Below are positions 29,736-38,446 of a stretch of DNA of 64,000 nucleotides, piece by piece. Below the pieces are notes generated by a model, which was not told the DNA's origin, made no database searches, and worked only from the letters and a program-made list of their open reading frames with translations. The stretch is from contig NZ_BAFX01000101.1 in NCBI RefSeq assembly GCF_000308815.1, positions 1 to 64,000 of the forward strand, given 5' to 3'. The first letter of the stretch is position 1. Each line of letters opens with the position of its first letter. This DNA comes from Nocardia concava NBRC 100430. Its GTDB lineage: Bacteria > Actinomycetota > Actinomycetes > Mycobacteriales > Mycobacteriaceae. The position numbers and the translations under genes were made by a program.

Positions 29736-30814
29736 ACATCGACAGTGGCAAACCCGATACAACACACGTGAAAACCAGTACGGTCCTCGACGGCGTGGTC
29801 GTCGAGAACGTCGAGAAATCCTTCGGCGCGGTGCAGGCGCTACGCGGGATCACCTTCAAGGCCGCGCCCGGTGAAGTGCTCGGCATCCTCGGGCCCAACG
29901 GGGCGGGCAAGACCACCACGGTCAATATCCTGTCCACGCTCATCGCGCCCGACGCCGGACGGGCCATGGTCGCCGGGCACGATGTGGTCGCCGACGCGGC
30001 CGCGGTGCGGCGGTCGATCATGCTGACCGGGCAGTTCGCGGCGCTGGACGACGCGCTGTCGGGCTACGAGAACCTCGTCATGTTCGGGCGGCTCATGGGT
30101 TTGCGCAAGCGCGCGGCCCGGGCGCGGGCCGACGAACTCGTGGAGGAATTCGATCTGGTGCAGGCCGCCGGACGGCGCGTCGGGACCTACTCCGGCGGTA
30201 TGCGGCGGCGCATCGACATCGCCTGCGGGCTCGTGGTGCGGCCCGAGGTGGTGTTCCTCGACGAACCCACCACCGGGCTGGATCCGCGCAGCCGCCAAGG
30301 GGTTTGGGATCTGGTCGGCGGCTTCCGCAAGCACGGGATCACCACGCTGCTCACCACCCAGTACCTGGAAGAGGCCGACGCACTGTGCGATCGGATCATC
30401 GTCATCGACCACGGTGTGGTCATCGCCGACGGCACCGCCGATGAACTGAAGGCCCGCACCGGCGGCAGCTACTGCGAGATCGTGCCGCTGCGCATGGAGG
30501 ATCTGCCCTCGATCGCCCGCGCACTCGGGGACATGCTGCCCGCCGCCAATCGTGAAGCGCTGACCGGCGATTCGGATCGGATCACCATTCCCGCGCCGGA
30601 AGGGGCCAAGACTCTGGCCGAGGCGTTGCGGCGGTTGGACTCGGCCGGAATGGAACTGGTCGACATCGCGCTGCGGCGGCCCTCGCTCGACGACGTGTTC
30701 CTGGAACTCACCGGGCACATCGCCAAGACCGAAGAGCCGGAAGACGATTCGCCGTCCGTGCGATTCCGGACCCCGGACGGGCGCTACACCTCCGAGGATC
30801 GGACCCGGGCATGA
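29732..30814 (+). CDS. DrrA-type ABC exporter ATPase
   Basis: A 360-residue ATPase of the daunorubicin-resistance (DrrA/CcmA) class, with Walker A GPNGAGKT (54-61), signature TYSGGMRRR, Walker B VVFLDEP and switch TTQYLEEAD. It has the DrrA-type C-terminal extension of about 110 residues, including [15 protein letters not shown]. The GTG start overlaps the NRPS stop (GTGA), so it is translationally coupled to the synthetase. It should energise export of the NRPS product and may also confer self-resistance. Related DrrABC sets sit beside lipid and peptidolipid synthases in mycobacteria. Confidence 0.9.
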   Translation: MNIDSGKPDTTHVKTSTVLDGVVVENVEKSFGAVQALRGITFKAAPGEVLGILGPNGAGKTTTVNILSTLIAPDAGRAMVAGHDVVADAAAVRRSIMLTGQFAALDDALSGYENLVMFGRLMGLRKRAARARADELVEEFDLVQAAGRRVGTYSGGMRRRIDIACGLVVRPEVVFLDEPTTGLDPRSRQGVWDLVGGFRKHGITTLLTTQYLEEADALCDRIIVIDHGVVIADGTADELKARTGGSYCEIVPLRMEDLPSIARALGDMLPAANREALTGDSDRITIPAPEGAKTLAEALRRLDSAGMELVDIALRRPSLDDVFLELTGHIAKTEEPEDDSPSVRFRTPDGRYTSEDRTRA

Positions 30815-31653
30815 GCGCCGACACGGCCGTCGCCGAGGCGCCCGGCAACTGGCTCACCGACCTGCGCGCCACCCCGGCCACCCTGGCCCAGTGGTGGGTG
30901 CTCACGGTGCGGCTCATCGCGCCCTCCATCCAGACCGGCGAGATCGCCACCGCCATCCTCGCGCCCATCACCTTCACCGTCAGCTTCTACATCCCGCTGA
31001 ATCGCGTGATGACCTTCGCCGGACTGGGATTCAGCAGCTACGCGCAGTTCATGGCGCCCATCGTGATCCTGCAGGCCGCCGCCTTCACCGCCGTGTCCGC
31101 GGCGTTCCGGGCCGCCACCGACGCGGTGTCCGGGCTCGACCGGCGCTTCGACGCCATGCCCATGCATCCGCTGGTGCCCGCCGCGGCGCGCATGTCCTCC
31201 AACGTCTTCCGGCTCGTGATCGGCATGATCTCCGCGGTCATCAGCATCTACGTGATCGGCTTCCGCTTCGCCGGCGGCGCCGCGCACACCCTCGGATTCC
31301 TCGCGCTCGGCATGCTCATCGGCTTCGCGTTCTGTCTCGGCGCGGACGCCATCGGCACCTTCACCCGCAGTCCGGAGGCCACCTCGCAGATGCTGGTGCT
31401 GCCGCCGCTCATCCTCGGCATGCTCTCCACCGGTCTGGCCCCCGCCCACCAATTCCCGCACTGGGTCCAGTTCTTCGTGCGCAACCAGCCCGTCTCGCAG
31501 TTCGCCGAGGGCCTGCGCGCGCTCGGCGGCGACACCCTCGGCAAGGCCCATCCGGTCACCTGGGGGCTGATGACGCCGCCGCTGCTGTGGATCGCCGCCA
31601 TCCTCGCGGTGTCCGGCTACTTCATCGCCCGGCAGAACCTGAAGAGGTCGTGA
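30811..31653 (+). CDS. ABC-2 type exporter permease (DrrB-like)
   Basis: A 280-residue permease with six predicted membrane helices and the ABC-2 family middle segment LDRRFDAMPMHPLVPAAARM. A hydrophilic N-terminal stretch with TLAQWWVLTVRLI precedes the first helix. It overlaps the ATPase gene by 4 nt (ATGA), so the two are coupled. It likely pairs with the next gene as a heterodimeric channel. Confidence 0.88.
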   Translation: MSADTAVAEAPGNWLTDLRATPATLAQWWVLTVRLIAPSIQTGEIATAILAPITFTVSFYIPLNRVMTFAGLGFSSYAQFMAPIVILQAAAFTAVSAAFRAATDAVSGLDRRFDAMPMHPLVPAAARMSSNVFRLVIGMISAVISIYVIGFRFAGGAAHTLGFLALGMLIGFAFCLGADAIGTFTRSPEATSQMLVLPPLILGMLSTGLAPAHQFPHWVQFFVRNQPVSQFAEGLRALGGDTLGKAHPVTWGLMTPPLLWIAAILAVSGYFIARQNLKRS

Positions 31654-32474
31654 TGGCAACCCTCGACCGCCCCGCCGCCGATGACACCCTCGTCTTCCAC
31701 GAGGCCTCCACCCCGGCCCTGTTGCGCCACACCTGGATTCAGGCGCAACGCCTGCTGGTCCGCTGGGCCCGCGATCCCGTCACCCTGCTCGAAACCCTCA
31801 TCGTCCCTTGCCTTTTGCTATTGATGCTCGACATCGTTGTGGGCTCCCAGATCCAGAAGTTCTCCGGCCACAGCGCCCTCTACGGCTCGACCCCCATGGT
31901 CACCCTGGTCGGCGCGCTGTCCGGCACCGTCGCCAGCGGCGTCATGCTCGGCCGCGAACGCGAGGCGGGCATCCTCGCCCGCTTCTGGGTCCTGCCTGTC
32001 CACCGCGCCTCCGGCCTGGCCGCCCGCATCCTCGCCGAGGGCTGCCGCATCTTCGCCGGCACCGTCGTCATCATCCTGTTCGGCATGGCCCTGGGCTTCC
32101 GCTTCCGCGAAGGCCCCCTGCAAACCTTCGCCTTCCTCTGGATCCCGGTCCTCTTCGGCCTGGCCTTCGCGACCATGGTCACCGCCATCGCCGTCTTCAC
32201 CGCCAAATCCACCTTGGTCGAAGCCGTCGCCCTCCTCTCCTCCCTCCTCATGTTCTTCAGCTCCGGCTTCGTCCCGCTCCTGGCCTACCCCAAGTGGATC
32301 CAACCGGTGGTCCAGCACCAGCCCATGTCGGTGGCCGTCGAAACCATGCGAGCCCTGGCCGAAGGCGGCCCAGTCGCGAGCCCATTGATCCAAACCATCG
32401 CCTGGTCCCTCGGCCTGATCGCCGTCTTCGCCATCCCCGCCGCCTACGGCTACCGCCGAGCCAGCCGCCGCTGA
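31653..32474 (+). CDS. ABC-2 type exporter permease (DrrC-like)
   Basis: A 273-residue permease with about six helices. It contains the family motifs GREREAGILARFWVLPVHRA and FFSSGFVPLLAYPKWIQPV, typical of DrrB/DrrC proteins. Its ATG shares one base with the stop of the preceding permease. It closes the NRPS-export operon. The next gene, a MarR regulator, converges 16 bp downstream. Confidence 0.88.
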   Translation: MATLDRPAADDTLVFHEASTPALLRHTWIQAQRLLVRWARDPVTLLETLIVPCLLLLMLDIVVGSQIQKFSGHSALYGSTPMVTLVGALSGTVASGVMLGREREAGILARFWVLPVHRASGLAARILAEGCRIFAGTVVIILFGMALGFRFREGPLQTFAFLWIPVLFGLAFATMVTAIAVFTAKSTLVEAVALLSSLLMFFSSGFVPLLAYPKWIQPVVQHQPMSVAVETMRALAEGGPVASPLIQTIAWSLGLIAVFAIPAAYGYRRASRR

Positions 32475-32490
32475 GCAGAACCCGCTCGGG

Positions 32491-32943
32491 TCAGGGCCGA
32501 TGCTCATTCTCGAGGAGCCGGACCAGATTCCGCAGGAGCGATCGCAGGGCCTCGAGCTCCTCCGGCCCGGCCAGTTCGGCCCAGTGCTGCTCGATCCGAT
32601 TTCCGGCGGCGACGGCCAGCGGCCGGACGGCGCGGCCGCGGTCGGTGAGGAAGACCAGATGTGATCTGCGGTCGCGCGGATTCGGGCGGCGTTCGAGGTA
32701 GCCGCGGCCCTCGAGCCGATCGATCGCCTCGGCCATGGTCTGCTTGCGCACCCCGGTGCGCAGGGCCAGCCCGCCCGCAGTGATGCCCTCGTCGGGAACA
32801 TGCGGAAAGGCCTTGGCATCACCGGGCCGGAGGTCGTCGAAGCCCGCATCCCGAATCGTGGTCTCGACGGCGTTGGCGTAATGCCGCCGCAGCAGCCCGG
32901 TGAGCATGGCGATGCGCGGGCGTTCCGGAAGATCCACGGACAT
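32491..32943 (-). CDS. MarR-family regulator
   Basis: A 150-residue winged-helix regulator. The recognition region is GGLALRTGVRKQTMAEAIDRLEGRGYLE and the wing is RRPNPRDRRSHLVFLTDRG, the conserved MarR DxRxx segment. It is the last gene of a possible cupin-TetR-MarR operon (21 nt after the TetR stop) and converges with the NRPS exporter. Whether it regulates the exporter or the cupin is not visible. Confidence 0.85.
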   Translation of the reverse strand: MSVDLPERPRIAMLTGLLRRHYANAVETTIRDAGFDDLRPGDAKAFPHVPDEGITAGGLALRTGVRKQTMAEAIDRLEGRGYLERRPNPRDRRSHLVFLTDRGRAVRPLAVAAGNRIEQHWAELAGPEELEALRSLLRNLVRLLENEHRP

Positions 32944-32964
32944 ATCGACAATCGCCTGTCTGCG

Positions 32965-33621
32965 CTAGGCGTCGGGGGCGGAGCGCACGGCGGGCCAGAG
33001 CGTGGCCGCGAGTACGTCTGCCAGACCGCGTCGGGTATCGGCGTCATCGCCGCGCAGGAACGCACCGAAGTACGCGCCGAACACCATGGTGGCGATGGCC
33101 CGGGTGTCGATATCGGATCGGATGGCACCGCGGTCGCCGAGTTGGCGCAACAGCTCTTCGACCTGGCGGGCGCGCGGCTCGATGGCCCGTTCGACGACAT
33201 GCGCGAGCAGTTCCGGCACACGCTCGGATTCGCTGATGAACCCGCTCAGCAGAAGGATCGCGTCGGGGTTGCGGTAGCAAGGATCGGCGCGGCGGATGAC
33301 TTCGGTGAACACCTCGCGGGGCGTCGAGTCATCGAGCGGGAACGGCGGGGTGGCCGCGGTCTGGGCGCGCAGTCCATGGTCGAGGGCGTCGATGACGAGT
33401 TCGAGCTTGCCCGGCCAGCGCCGGTAGAGGGTGGGACGGGTGACCCCGGCATCGGCGGCGATATCGCCCAGCGCCATCTGGGAGTAGCCGTCGGTGACCA
33501 GGCGGCGGCGGGTCGCGAGCAGGATGGCCTCGTCCACGGCGGGGTCGCGGGGCCGCCCGCCGCGCGGACCAGATTTGGGCGCCCGCGGCGGCTCGGTGGA
33601 TTCCATACGCTGCTCCGTCAT
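32965..33621 (-). CDS. TetR-family regulator
   Basis: A 218-residue one-component repressor. The N-terminal helix-turn-helix is ALGDIAADAGVTRPTLYRRWPGK, about residues 48-70, after a basic proline-rich leader. The C-terminal ligand domain includes FISESERVPELLAHVVERAI. The start lies 2 nt after the cupin stop, so the two are co-transcribed. The likely operator is the inverted repeat upstream of the cupin gene. Confidence 0.87.
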   Translation of the reverse strand: MTEQRMESTEPPRAPKSGPRGGRPRDPAVDEAILLATRRRLVTDGYSQMALGDIAADAGVTRPTLYRRWPGKLELVIDALDHGLRAQTAATPPFPLDDSTPREVFTEVIRRADPCYRNPDAILLLSGFISESERVPELLAHVVERAIEPRARQVEELLRQLGDRGAIRSDIDTRAIATMVFGAYFGAFLRGDDADTRRGLADVLAATLWPAVRSAPDA

Positions 33622-33623
33622 GG

Positions 33624-34145
33624 TCAGAGATTGTGGTGGGCAGGCAGATTGAGGCCGTACCGGGCGACGATGTCATCGAACCATTCGGGGTTACCGTAGG
33701 TCAGCCCGTACCGGGCGGCCAGGTCCTGGAACGCGGCGGGGGCGGTGCCATCGGTCGCCATCAGATCACTGAGTTCGCTGAAATAGCGTTCGAAGCCGCC
33801 GGGAACGATGATCTCGATGATCCGGCCCGGGGTGTCCCCCGCGTTCCACATGGCGTGCATCTCGCCGCGCGGTTTGATCACGTAGCCGCCCGGTCCCACC
33901 ACCGCCTCGGCGTCGCCGGACCGGAACCCGATCTGCCCCTCCAGAACAATGGAGTACTCGTCCTCACGGCTGTGCATGTGCGGCGGCGTGATCATGCCGA
34001 CGGAGAAGGGATGCTCCACCATCGACACCGCACCACCGGTGCTCTGGCTGTCGAACTTGAAATCGGCGCCGAAACCGGGGATCGGAAAGCTCCTGCCCGC
34101 ACCGGGCTGCACGATGGTGAAGGGCGGAATTACGTTGTGGTTCAC
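33624..34145 (-). CDS. Cupin-domain protein
   Basis: A single-domain cupin of 173 residues. Metal-binding motif 1 is PPHMHSREDEY (His56, His58, Glu63) and motif 2 is KPRGEMHAMWNAG. It resembles quercetin-dioxygenase-like cupins, but the substrate is unknown. The GTG at 34145 is preferred because the upstream 22 codons cover an AT-rich promoter-like region containing TATAAC and an inverted repeat. It is co-transcribed with the TetR gene and divergent from the nitrobindin gene. Confidence 0.8.
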   Translation of the reverse strand: MNHNVIPPFTIVQPGAGRSFPIPGFGADFKFDSQSTGGAVSMVEHPFSVGMITPPHMHSREDEYSIVLEGQIGFRSGDAEAVVGPGGYVIKPRGEMHAMWNAGDTPGRIIEIIVPGGFERYFSELSDLMATDGTAPAAFQDLAARYGLTYGNPEWFDDIVARYGLNLPAHHNL

Positions 34146-34170
34146 AGTGTTTCGCTTCGCTGTAGTTATA

Positions 34171-34194
34171 TTACGTGCACTGACTGTAACGTAA
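34171..34194. promoter_or_regulatory. Candidate TetR operator and promoter of the cupin operon
   Basis: TTACGT-N12-ACGTAA in an AT-rich pocket, 26 bp upstream of the cupin GTG. On the leftward strand TATAAC (a possible -10) overlaps the proximal arm. Spacing fits a TetR-type operator overlapping a promoter. Confidence 0.45.
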
Positions 34195-34313
34195 CTGGCG
34201 GAAGCCGGCAACCACAGCGATCACGCCCGGGCCACACCGCTGATCCAGGCCCCTTTCCGTAAATAGTGGTGTGCGGGCGCGTCGAGCGGGTACCGAGATC
34301 GATTGGGCCGATT

Positions 34314-34826
34314 ATGCTGGCCGCCGTGCTCGAAGCCGAAAATCCCGTTGCGCCGCATCCCGATATCGCCCATCTCGCTCCGCTGCTGGGGACCTGGCGG
34401 GGGCGTGGGCAGGGGGAATACCCGACCATCGAGTCGTTCGAGTACCTGGAGGAAGTGCACTTCGGGCACGTCGGGCGGCCGTTCCTGACCTATCGGCAGC
34501 GCACCCGGGCCGCCGACGGTAGTCGGCCCATGCACAGTGAGACCGGGTATCTGCGGGCCACCGGGCCCGATCGGATCGAGTTGATTCTGGCGCACCCGAC
34601 GGGGATCACCGAGATCTGCGAGGGGCGGCTGGTGAACGAGGACGGGGAATTGCGGCTGGAGCTCGATTCCACCTCGATCGGGTTGAGCAGCAGCGCGAAG
34701 TCGGTGACCGCGCTCGGGCGGACCATCACCGTCGCGGGTGACACGCTCGAATACTCGCTGCGGATGGCCGCGGTCGAGCAGCCGCTGACCCATCACCTCG
34801 CCGCCACCATGCAGCGCAGCAACTGA
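34314..34826 (+). CDS. Nitrobindin-like heme protein (peroxynitrite isomerase family)
   Basis: A 170-residue beta-barrel protein of the THAP4/nitrobindin family, like Mycobacterium Rv2717c. The family signature GTWRGRGQGEYPTI spans residues 26-39, followed by SFEYLEEVHFGHVGRPFLTY. The C-terminal LTHHLAATMQ supplies the proximal heme histidine. Members bind ferric heme and isomerise peroxynitrite to nitrate. The ATG at 34314 gives the usual short leader. The gene is divergent from the cupin operon. Confidence 0.87.
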   Translation: MLAAVLEAENPVAPHPDIAHLAPLLGTWRGRGQGEYPTIESFEYLEEVHFGHVGRPFLTYRQRTRAADGSRPMHSETGYLRATGPDRIELILAHPTGITEICEGRLVNEDGELRLELDSTSIGLSSSAKSVTALGRTITVAGDTLEYSLRMAAVEQPLTHHLAATMQRSN

Positions 34827-34980
34827 CGGTAAACATCCGATACCGATTCAGGCAAGGGTCTACTACACACCCCAGGTAGTGGCTGTGTTGCGGGCCACGG
34901 GCGGGTTGCCCCGGCATAACTGACCGATTACCGTTTCGTGCATTGGCAAACAGTCAGCCAACCCTAATGAGCACCGGGCA

Positions 34981-35000
34981 ACCGAATAACCCCATTCGGT
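34981..35000. promoter_or_regulatory. Small inverted repeat upstream of secreted peptide gene
   Basis: ACCGAAT-AACCCC-ATTCGGT lies 34 bp before the ATG at 35035, within the 208-bp space after the nitrobindin gene. It could be an operator or a 5' leader hairpin. The rest of this space shows no gene. Confidence 0.35.
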
Positions 35001-35034
35001 CTCCCTGACTCATCCCCAAACAAGGGAGAGGGAC

Positions 35035-35235
35035 ATGAAGCGCTCGGCCCTTTTGCTAGTCACCACCGCGGGAATGATCCTCGCCGGAGCCGGAGTCACC
35101 GAAATCATCGGCGACGCCTCCGCGGACGGACCACCCACCAAGGCCCTGGCCGAACAACGCTTCGTCACCGACGGAGTCGGCAACCTCCCCCCCGCCGCCT
35201 GCCTCCGCCTCGACAGCCAGTACGGCGAACGCTGA
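35035..35235 (+). CDS. Small secreted peptide of unknown function
   Basis: A 66-residue protein with a basic start (MKRSALL), a hydrophobic core (LLVTTAGMILAGAGV) and a probable signal-peptidase site before DASADGPP. The mature part is about 36 residues with one cysteine. A strong ribosome site (AAGGGAGAGG) precedes the ATG. No family recognised. It converges with the PBP gene. Confidence 0.55.
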   Translation: MKRSALLLVTTAGMILAGAGVTEIIGDASADGPPTKALAEQRFVTDGVGNLPPAACLRLDSQYGER

Positions 35236-35285
35236 AACGTCGAATGACGCTCGGCCGCTCCACTTCTCAGTAGCCGGTCCATTCT

Positions 35286-37085
35286 TCAGTAGCCCGCGGG
35301 CAGGGCTGTCAGCATGTCGCGGGTGACCGCCACCGCGTTGTCCGAGCTGCCGCCGCGCACCACGAGGGTGGCCCAGGCCATATCGCCGCGGTAACCGATG
35401 AACCAGGCGTGCGAACCACCGTCCACCTCGGCCTCACCGGTCTTGCCGTAGACCTCGCCCTGGTCGACGATGCGTTCGGCGGTACCGCCGAGCACCACTT
35501 TGCGCATCATGAGGCGCAGGCCGTCGATGACGTCGGGGGTCAATTGGGGGTGGTCGCCGGAGACCTGGGTCGGGTGGCCCGCGATCAGGTACGGCACCGG
35601 GGTCGAACCGCGGGCGACCGTTGCCGCCACCAGAGCCATGCCGAATGGGCTGGCCACCACCTTGCCCTGGCCGATGCCGTCCTCGGCGCGCTGCACCAGG
35701 TCGTCGTCGGGGGGCACCGAACCCGAGACCGTGGGCAGGCCCGCCACCGTGTAGTCCGGGCCCAGGCCCAGAGCCGATGCGGCCCTGCGCAGATCCTCGC
35801 CGCCGAGCTCCGAGGCGATCTTGGCGAAGGATGTGTTGCAGGAGCGCTCGTAGGCGGTGGCCATCGAGACCGTGCCCACGCTGAACAGGTCGTAGTTGGG
35901 AATCGTGCGCTCCCCCACCACGATCTGGCTCGGGCACGGGACCGAGGTGTCGGGGGTGGCGTGGCCGGCGGTCATGGCCGCGGCGGCGGTCACCGTCTTG
36001 AAGGTCGAGCCGGGCGGGTAGAGGCCGGTCGCGGCGACCGGGCCGTCGGCGTCGGCGGCCTCGTTCTGGGCGATGGCCAGGATCGCGCCGGTGGAGGGTT
36101 GCAGCACCACCATCATGGCCTGCTCGGTGCGGGCGTCGACCGAGTGCTGGGCGGCGTTCTGGACATTGCGGTCGACGCTGAGCGAGAAGGACGGGGAGGT
36201 CTCGGGATCGACCTCCTGGAGCACATCGGTGTCGACGCCGTTCGCGTTGACGGTGACCACGCTCCAGCCCGCCTTGCCGTCGACCTCGTCGATGACGGTC
36301 TTGCGGACCTGGGTCATCAGGTCCGGGGCGAAGCGGCGGTCGGTGGGGACCAGATCGAATTCCTTGCTGAAGGTGACCCCGGGCAGGCCCAGCAGCTCCG
36401 AATTGACCTCGCCGAACTCCCATTCCGTGAGCAGGGCCGCGGTGTAGGGGCCGTCGGACTTGCGGGCCGCGGACAGCAGCGAATCGGGGGTGAGGTGTTC
36501 GTCGAAGCGGCGCAGCGCATTCGCCAGGGTCACCGAGACACCGCGGGCGTCGGCCGACGGGGACGGCTTGAACTTCACCCGGTACAGCGAGCCCGGCACC
36601 ATCACATCGCTGCCCGAACGCTCGTTCACGCGGGCGCGCGGGGCGGGGTTCGAACGTAGTTGCAGCGTCTGGGTATTGCCGAGCCGCGGGTGGATGTCGG
36701 CGGAGGTCCAGCGCACCTCCCAGCGGCCCTCGGTGCGGCCCATCTGCAGCTGACCCTTGTAGGTCCAGACGCGATCCTTGGGCAGATGCCACTGGTAGGT
36801 GTAGTCGACGATGGCGGTGTCGTCGGTGACGCGGGCATTGTCGGTGGTGGCCACCAGCTTCTCGGCCTGCAGCTGATCCCAGGCCGAAGCCATTGCGGCG
36901 CGGGCCTTTTCGGGTTGGCTGGTGCGGTCGGCGGCCGCGTCCAGGTCGTGGTCGGCGAAGGCGGAGACGAACGCCTCGGCGGACTGGGCGGGACCCTGCG
37001 GACCCGACGAGCACCCGGCGGCGAAGGCGGCGACCGGGAGGGCGACCGCGGTGGCGATCAGCGTGGAGAAGACCCGTGGTGACAT
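35286..37085 (-). CDS. Penicillin-binding protein lipoprotein (Rv2864c-like transpeptidase)
   Basis: A 599-residue class B-like PBP. The N-terminal lipobox is AAGC (Cys25) and not the usual membrane helix. Next come an NTF2-like MecA-N domain (about 30-150) and a dimerisation domain. The transpeptidase domain has the SxxK motif STFK (Ser360, Lys363), SxN in ERSCNTS and KTG in VYGKTGEAE. It cross-links peptidoglycan on the outer face of the membrane. It matches the Rv2864c protein of M. tuberculosis, which lies in the same backbone near ispG. The start at 37085 places the signal peptide correctly. Confidence 0.9.
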   Translation of the reverse strand: MSPRVFSTLIATAVALPVAAFAAGCSSGPQGPAQSAEAFVSAFADHDLDAAADRTSQPEKARAAMASAWDQLQAEKLVATTDNARVTDDTAIVDYTYQWHLPKDRVWTYKGQLQMGRTEGRWEVRWTSADIHPRLGNTQTLQLRSNPAPRARVNERSGSDVMVPGSLYRVKFKPSPSADARGVSVTLANALRRFDEHLTPDSLLSAARKSDGPYTAALLTEWEFGEVNSELLGLPGVTFSKEFDLVPTDRRFAPDLMTQVRKTVIDEVDGKAGWSVVTVNANGVDTDVLQEVDPETSPSFSLSVDRNVQNAAQHSVDARTEQAMMVVLQPSTGAILAIAQNEAADADGPVAATGLYPPGSTFKTVTAAAAMTAGHATPDTSVPCPSQIVVGERTIPNYDLFSVGTVSMATAYERSCNTSFAKIASELGGEDLRRAASALGLGPDYTVAGLPTVSGSVPPDDDLVQRAEDGIGQGKVVASPFGMALVAATVARGSTPVPYLIAGHPTQVSGDHPQLTPDVIDGLRLMMRKVVLGGTAERIVDQGEVYGKTGEAEVDGGSHAWFIGYRGDMAWATLVVRGGSSDNAVAVTRDMLTALPAGY

Positions 37086-37172
37086 CGGGTCAGATGCTAG
37101 AGCCAACTATCGGCAAACCGGTGCGACACACTGCACCGGAACGGATTTCACGACTACATCACAGGGAGTTCT

Positions 37173-38042
37173 TCAGTCCAGCAGCACGGTCGCGAACGTG
37201 GCGATTTGCCGGAATCCCACCTTTTGATAGGCGCGGCGCGCAACCTCGTTGTAGCAGTTGACATACAGGCTGGCCGTGCGGCCCGAGGACACCACGACAT
37301 TCGCGACGGTCGCGGTACCGGCCGTGCCATGGCCCTGACCACGCTTTTCCGGATGCACCCAGACGCCCTGGATCTGCCCGGTCCGCCGCGAGAGCGCGCC
37401 CACCTCGGCCTTGAAGACCACCTCGCCGTCCTCGAAACGCGCCCAGGCCCGGCCGGATTCGATGAGGCTCGACACCCGGCGGCGATAGCTGCGGCCGCCG
37501 TCGCCCGCGCGCGGGTCGATGCCGATCTCCTCGGTGAACATGGCGACGGCTGCGACCATGTAGCGATCGATCTCCTCGGGCCGCACCCGGCGCACCCGGA
37601 GATCGGGAGCCAGATTGGCGGGCCGCTCCAAGGCCAGCAACGGCTGATCCTCGCGCAGCTCGCGCGCCGGGCCCCAATGGTCGCTCAGCATCTCCCACAG
37701 CGGCAGCGCCAGCTCGCGGCGGCCCACCACCGACGAGCACAACCGCGGGCCCTTGACCGCCCGGTCGGCGAAGGCCTTCATATCCTCGCGACTACCCCGC
37801 AGCGGCACCAGATTCGCCCCCGAGAAGCACAGCGACTCCGCCGGACCGCCACGGCTCCACAGCTCCCCGTACGCCCCGCGCGGGTCCAGCCCGTACTCCT
37901 GCAGGCGCGCGGCGACCATGCAGGTCGCGACCGGATCGGCGTCCAGCACGCGCAAAACCTGGGTCAGATCGCGGTTCGCGAGCTGACGGGCCCCGGATAT
38001 CCGGCCCCGGCGAGTCGGCTCCAGCACACTCCGCACGCTCAC
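37173..38042 (-). CDS. GNAT acetyltransferase (Rv2867c-like)
   Basis: A protein of about 289 residues. The N-terminal half is a DUF4081-like region (LQEYGLDPRGAYGELWSRGG). The C-terminal GNAT domain has the acetyl-CoA loop HPEKRGQGHGTAG and the closing strand LYVNCYNEVARRAYQKVGF. It sits between ispG and the PBP gene, as Rv2867c does. The GTG at 38042 fits the family length; upstream in-frame sequence is repeat DNA. Substrate unknown. Confidence 0.83.
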   Translation of the reverse strand: MSVRSVLEPTRRGRISGARQLANRDLTQVLRVLDADPVATCMVAARLQEYGLDPRGAYGELWSRGGPAESLCFSGANLVPLRGSREDMKAFADRAVKGPRLCSSVVGRRELALPLWEMLSDHWGPARELREDQPLLALERPANLAPDLRVRRVRPEEIDRYMVAAVAMFTEEIGIDPRAGDGGRSYRRRVSSLIESGRAWARFEDGEVVFKAEVGALSRRTGQIQGVWVHPEKRGQGHGTAGTATVANVVVSSGRTASLYVNCYNEVARRAYQKVGFRQIATFATVLLD

Positions 38043-38137
38043 AGCCTGCCAGAACTTCCCCACCCGCGCCGCCCGATTGCCCCCAACCCACCAGTAACCA
38101 GCGAAAACCCCAAACCCCCACACCCCGAACCGACCAG

Positions 38138-38252
38138 TCCGCGCCGCACTTCGCATCCGGCCCGCGGCGTCCTCGCCATCCAGCCCGCGGCGTCCTCGCC
38201 ATCCAGCCCGCAGCGCCTTCACCATCCGGTCCGCAGCGCCTCGTCATCCCGG
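38138..38252. repeat. Imperfect 23-bp tandem repeat, about five units
   Basis: Two identical 23-bp units (38161-38183 and 38184-38206, each starting CCCGCGGCGTCCTCGCC) are followed by two diverged units (38207-38229, 38230-38252). A more diverged partial unit precedes them at 38138-38160. The last unit runs directly into the dispersed palindromic repeat. The array resembles a VNTR/MIRU-type minisatellite and lies upstream of the GNAT gene. Confidence 0.85.
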
Positions 38253-38333
38253 CATGCTTCTTGGCCGGGATCCATACCGGCCGGGCCACAGCCTGTTCCA
38301 GTGGATTCCGGCCAAAAGCACGCCGGAATGACG
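38242..38333. repeat. Dispersed palindromic repeat, copy C (upstream of the GNAT gene)
   Basis: Left arm 38242-38274 has one inserted base relative to copies A and B (GCTTCTTGG). The loop is 27 nt instead of 11. The right arm is 38302-38333. A further right-end fragment (GACGCCGGAATGACGAGG) follows at 38344. This is the longest and most diverged copy. Confidence 0.88.
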
Positions 38334-38400
38334 AAGCCGGACCGACGCCGGAATGACGAGGCCCGGTCACGGCCGTCTATCTGGATGGGCGTGGCATGCG

Positions 38401-38431
38401 AACGGCCCGGTCCGCAGGGGACCGGGCCGTT
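38401..38431 (-). terminator. Terminator after ispG
   Basis: Perfect 13-bp stem AACGGCCCGGTCC / GGACCGGGCCGTT with a 5-nt loop, 15 bp beyond the ispG stop. Confidence 0.75.
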
Positions 38432-38446
38432 GGAATCGGTGGGTGG

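Noticed and set aside
37086-37106. Longer N-terminus for the PBP
   Set aside because: The lipobox distance is correct from 37085; the extra seven residues add no signal-peptide feature.
38043-38225. Longer N-terminus for the GNAT protein
   Set aside because: The upstream in-frame sequence is the 23-bp tandem repeat and a Gly/Trp-rich spurious stretch.
38138-38252. Short repeated units that might be a CRISPR array
   Set aside because: Units are directly adjacent without unique spacers, and no cas genes are nearby.
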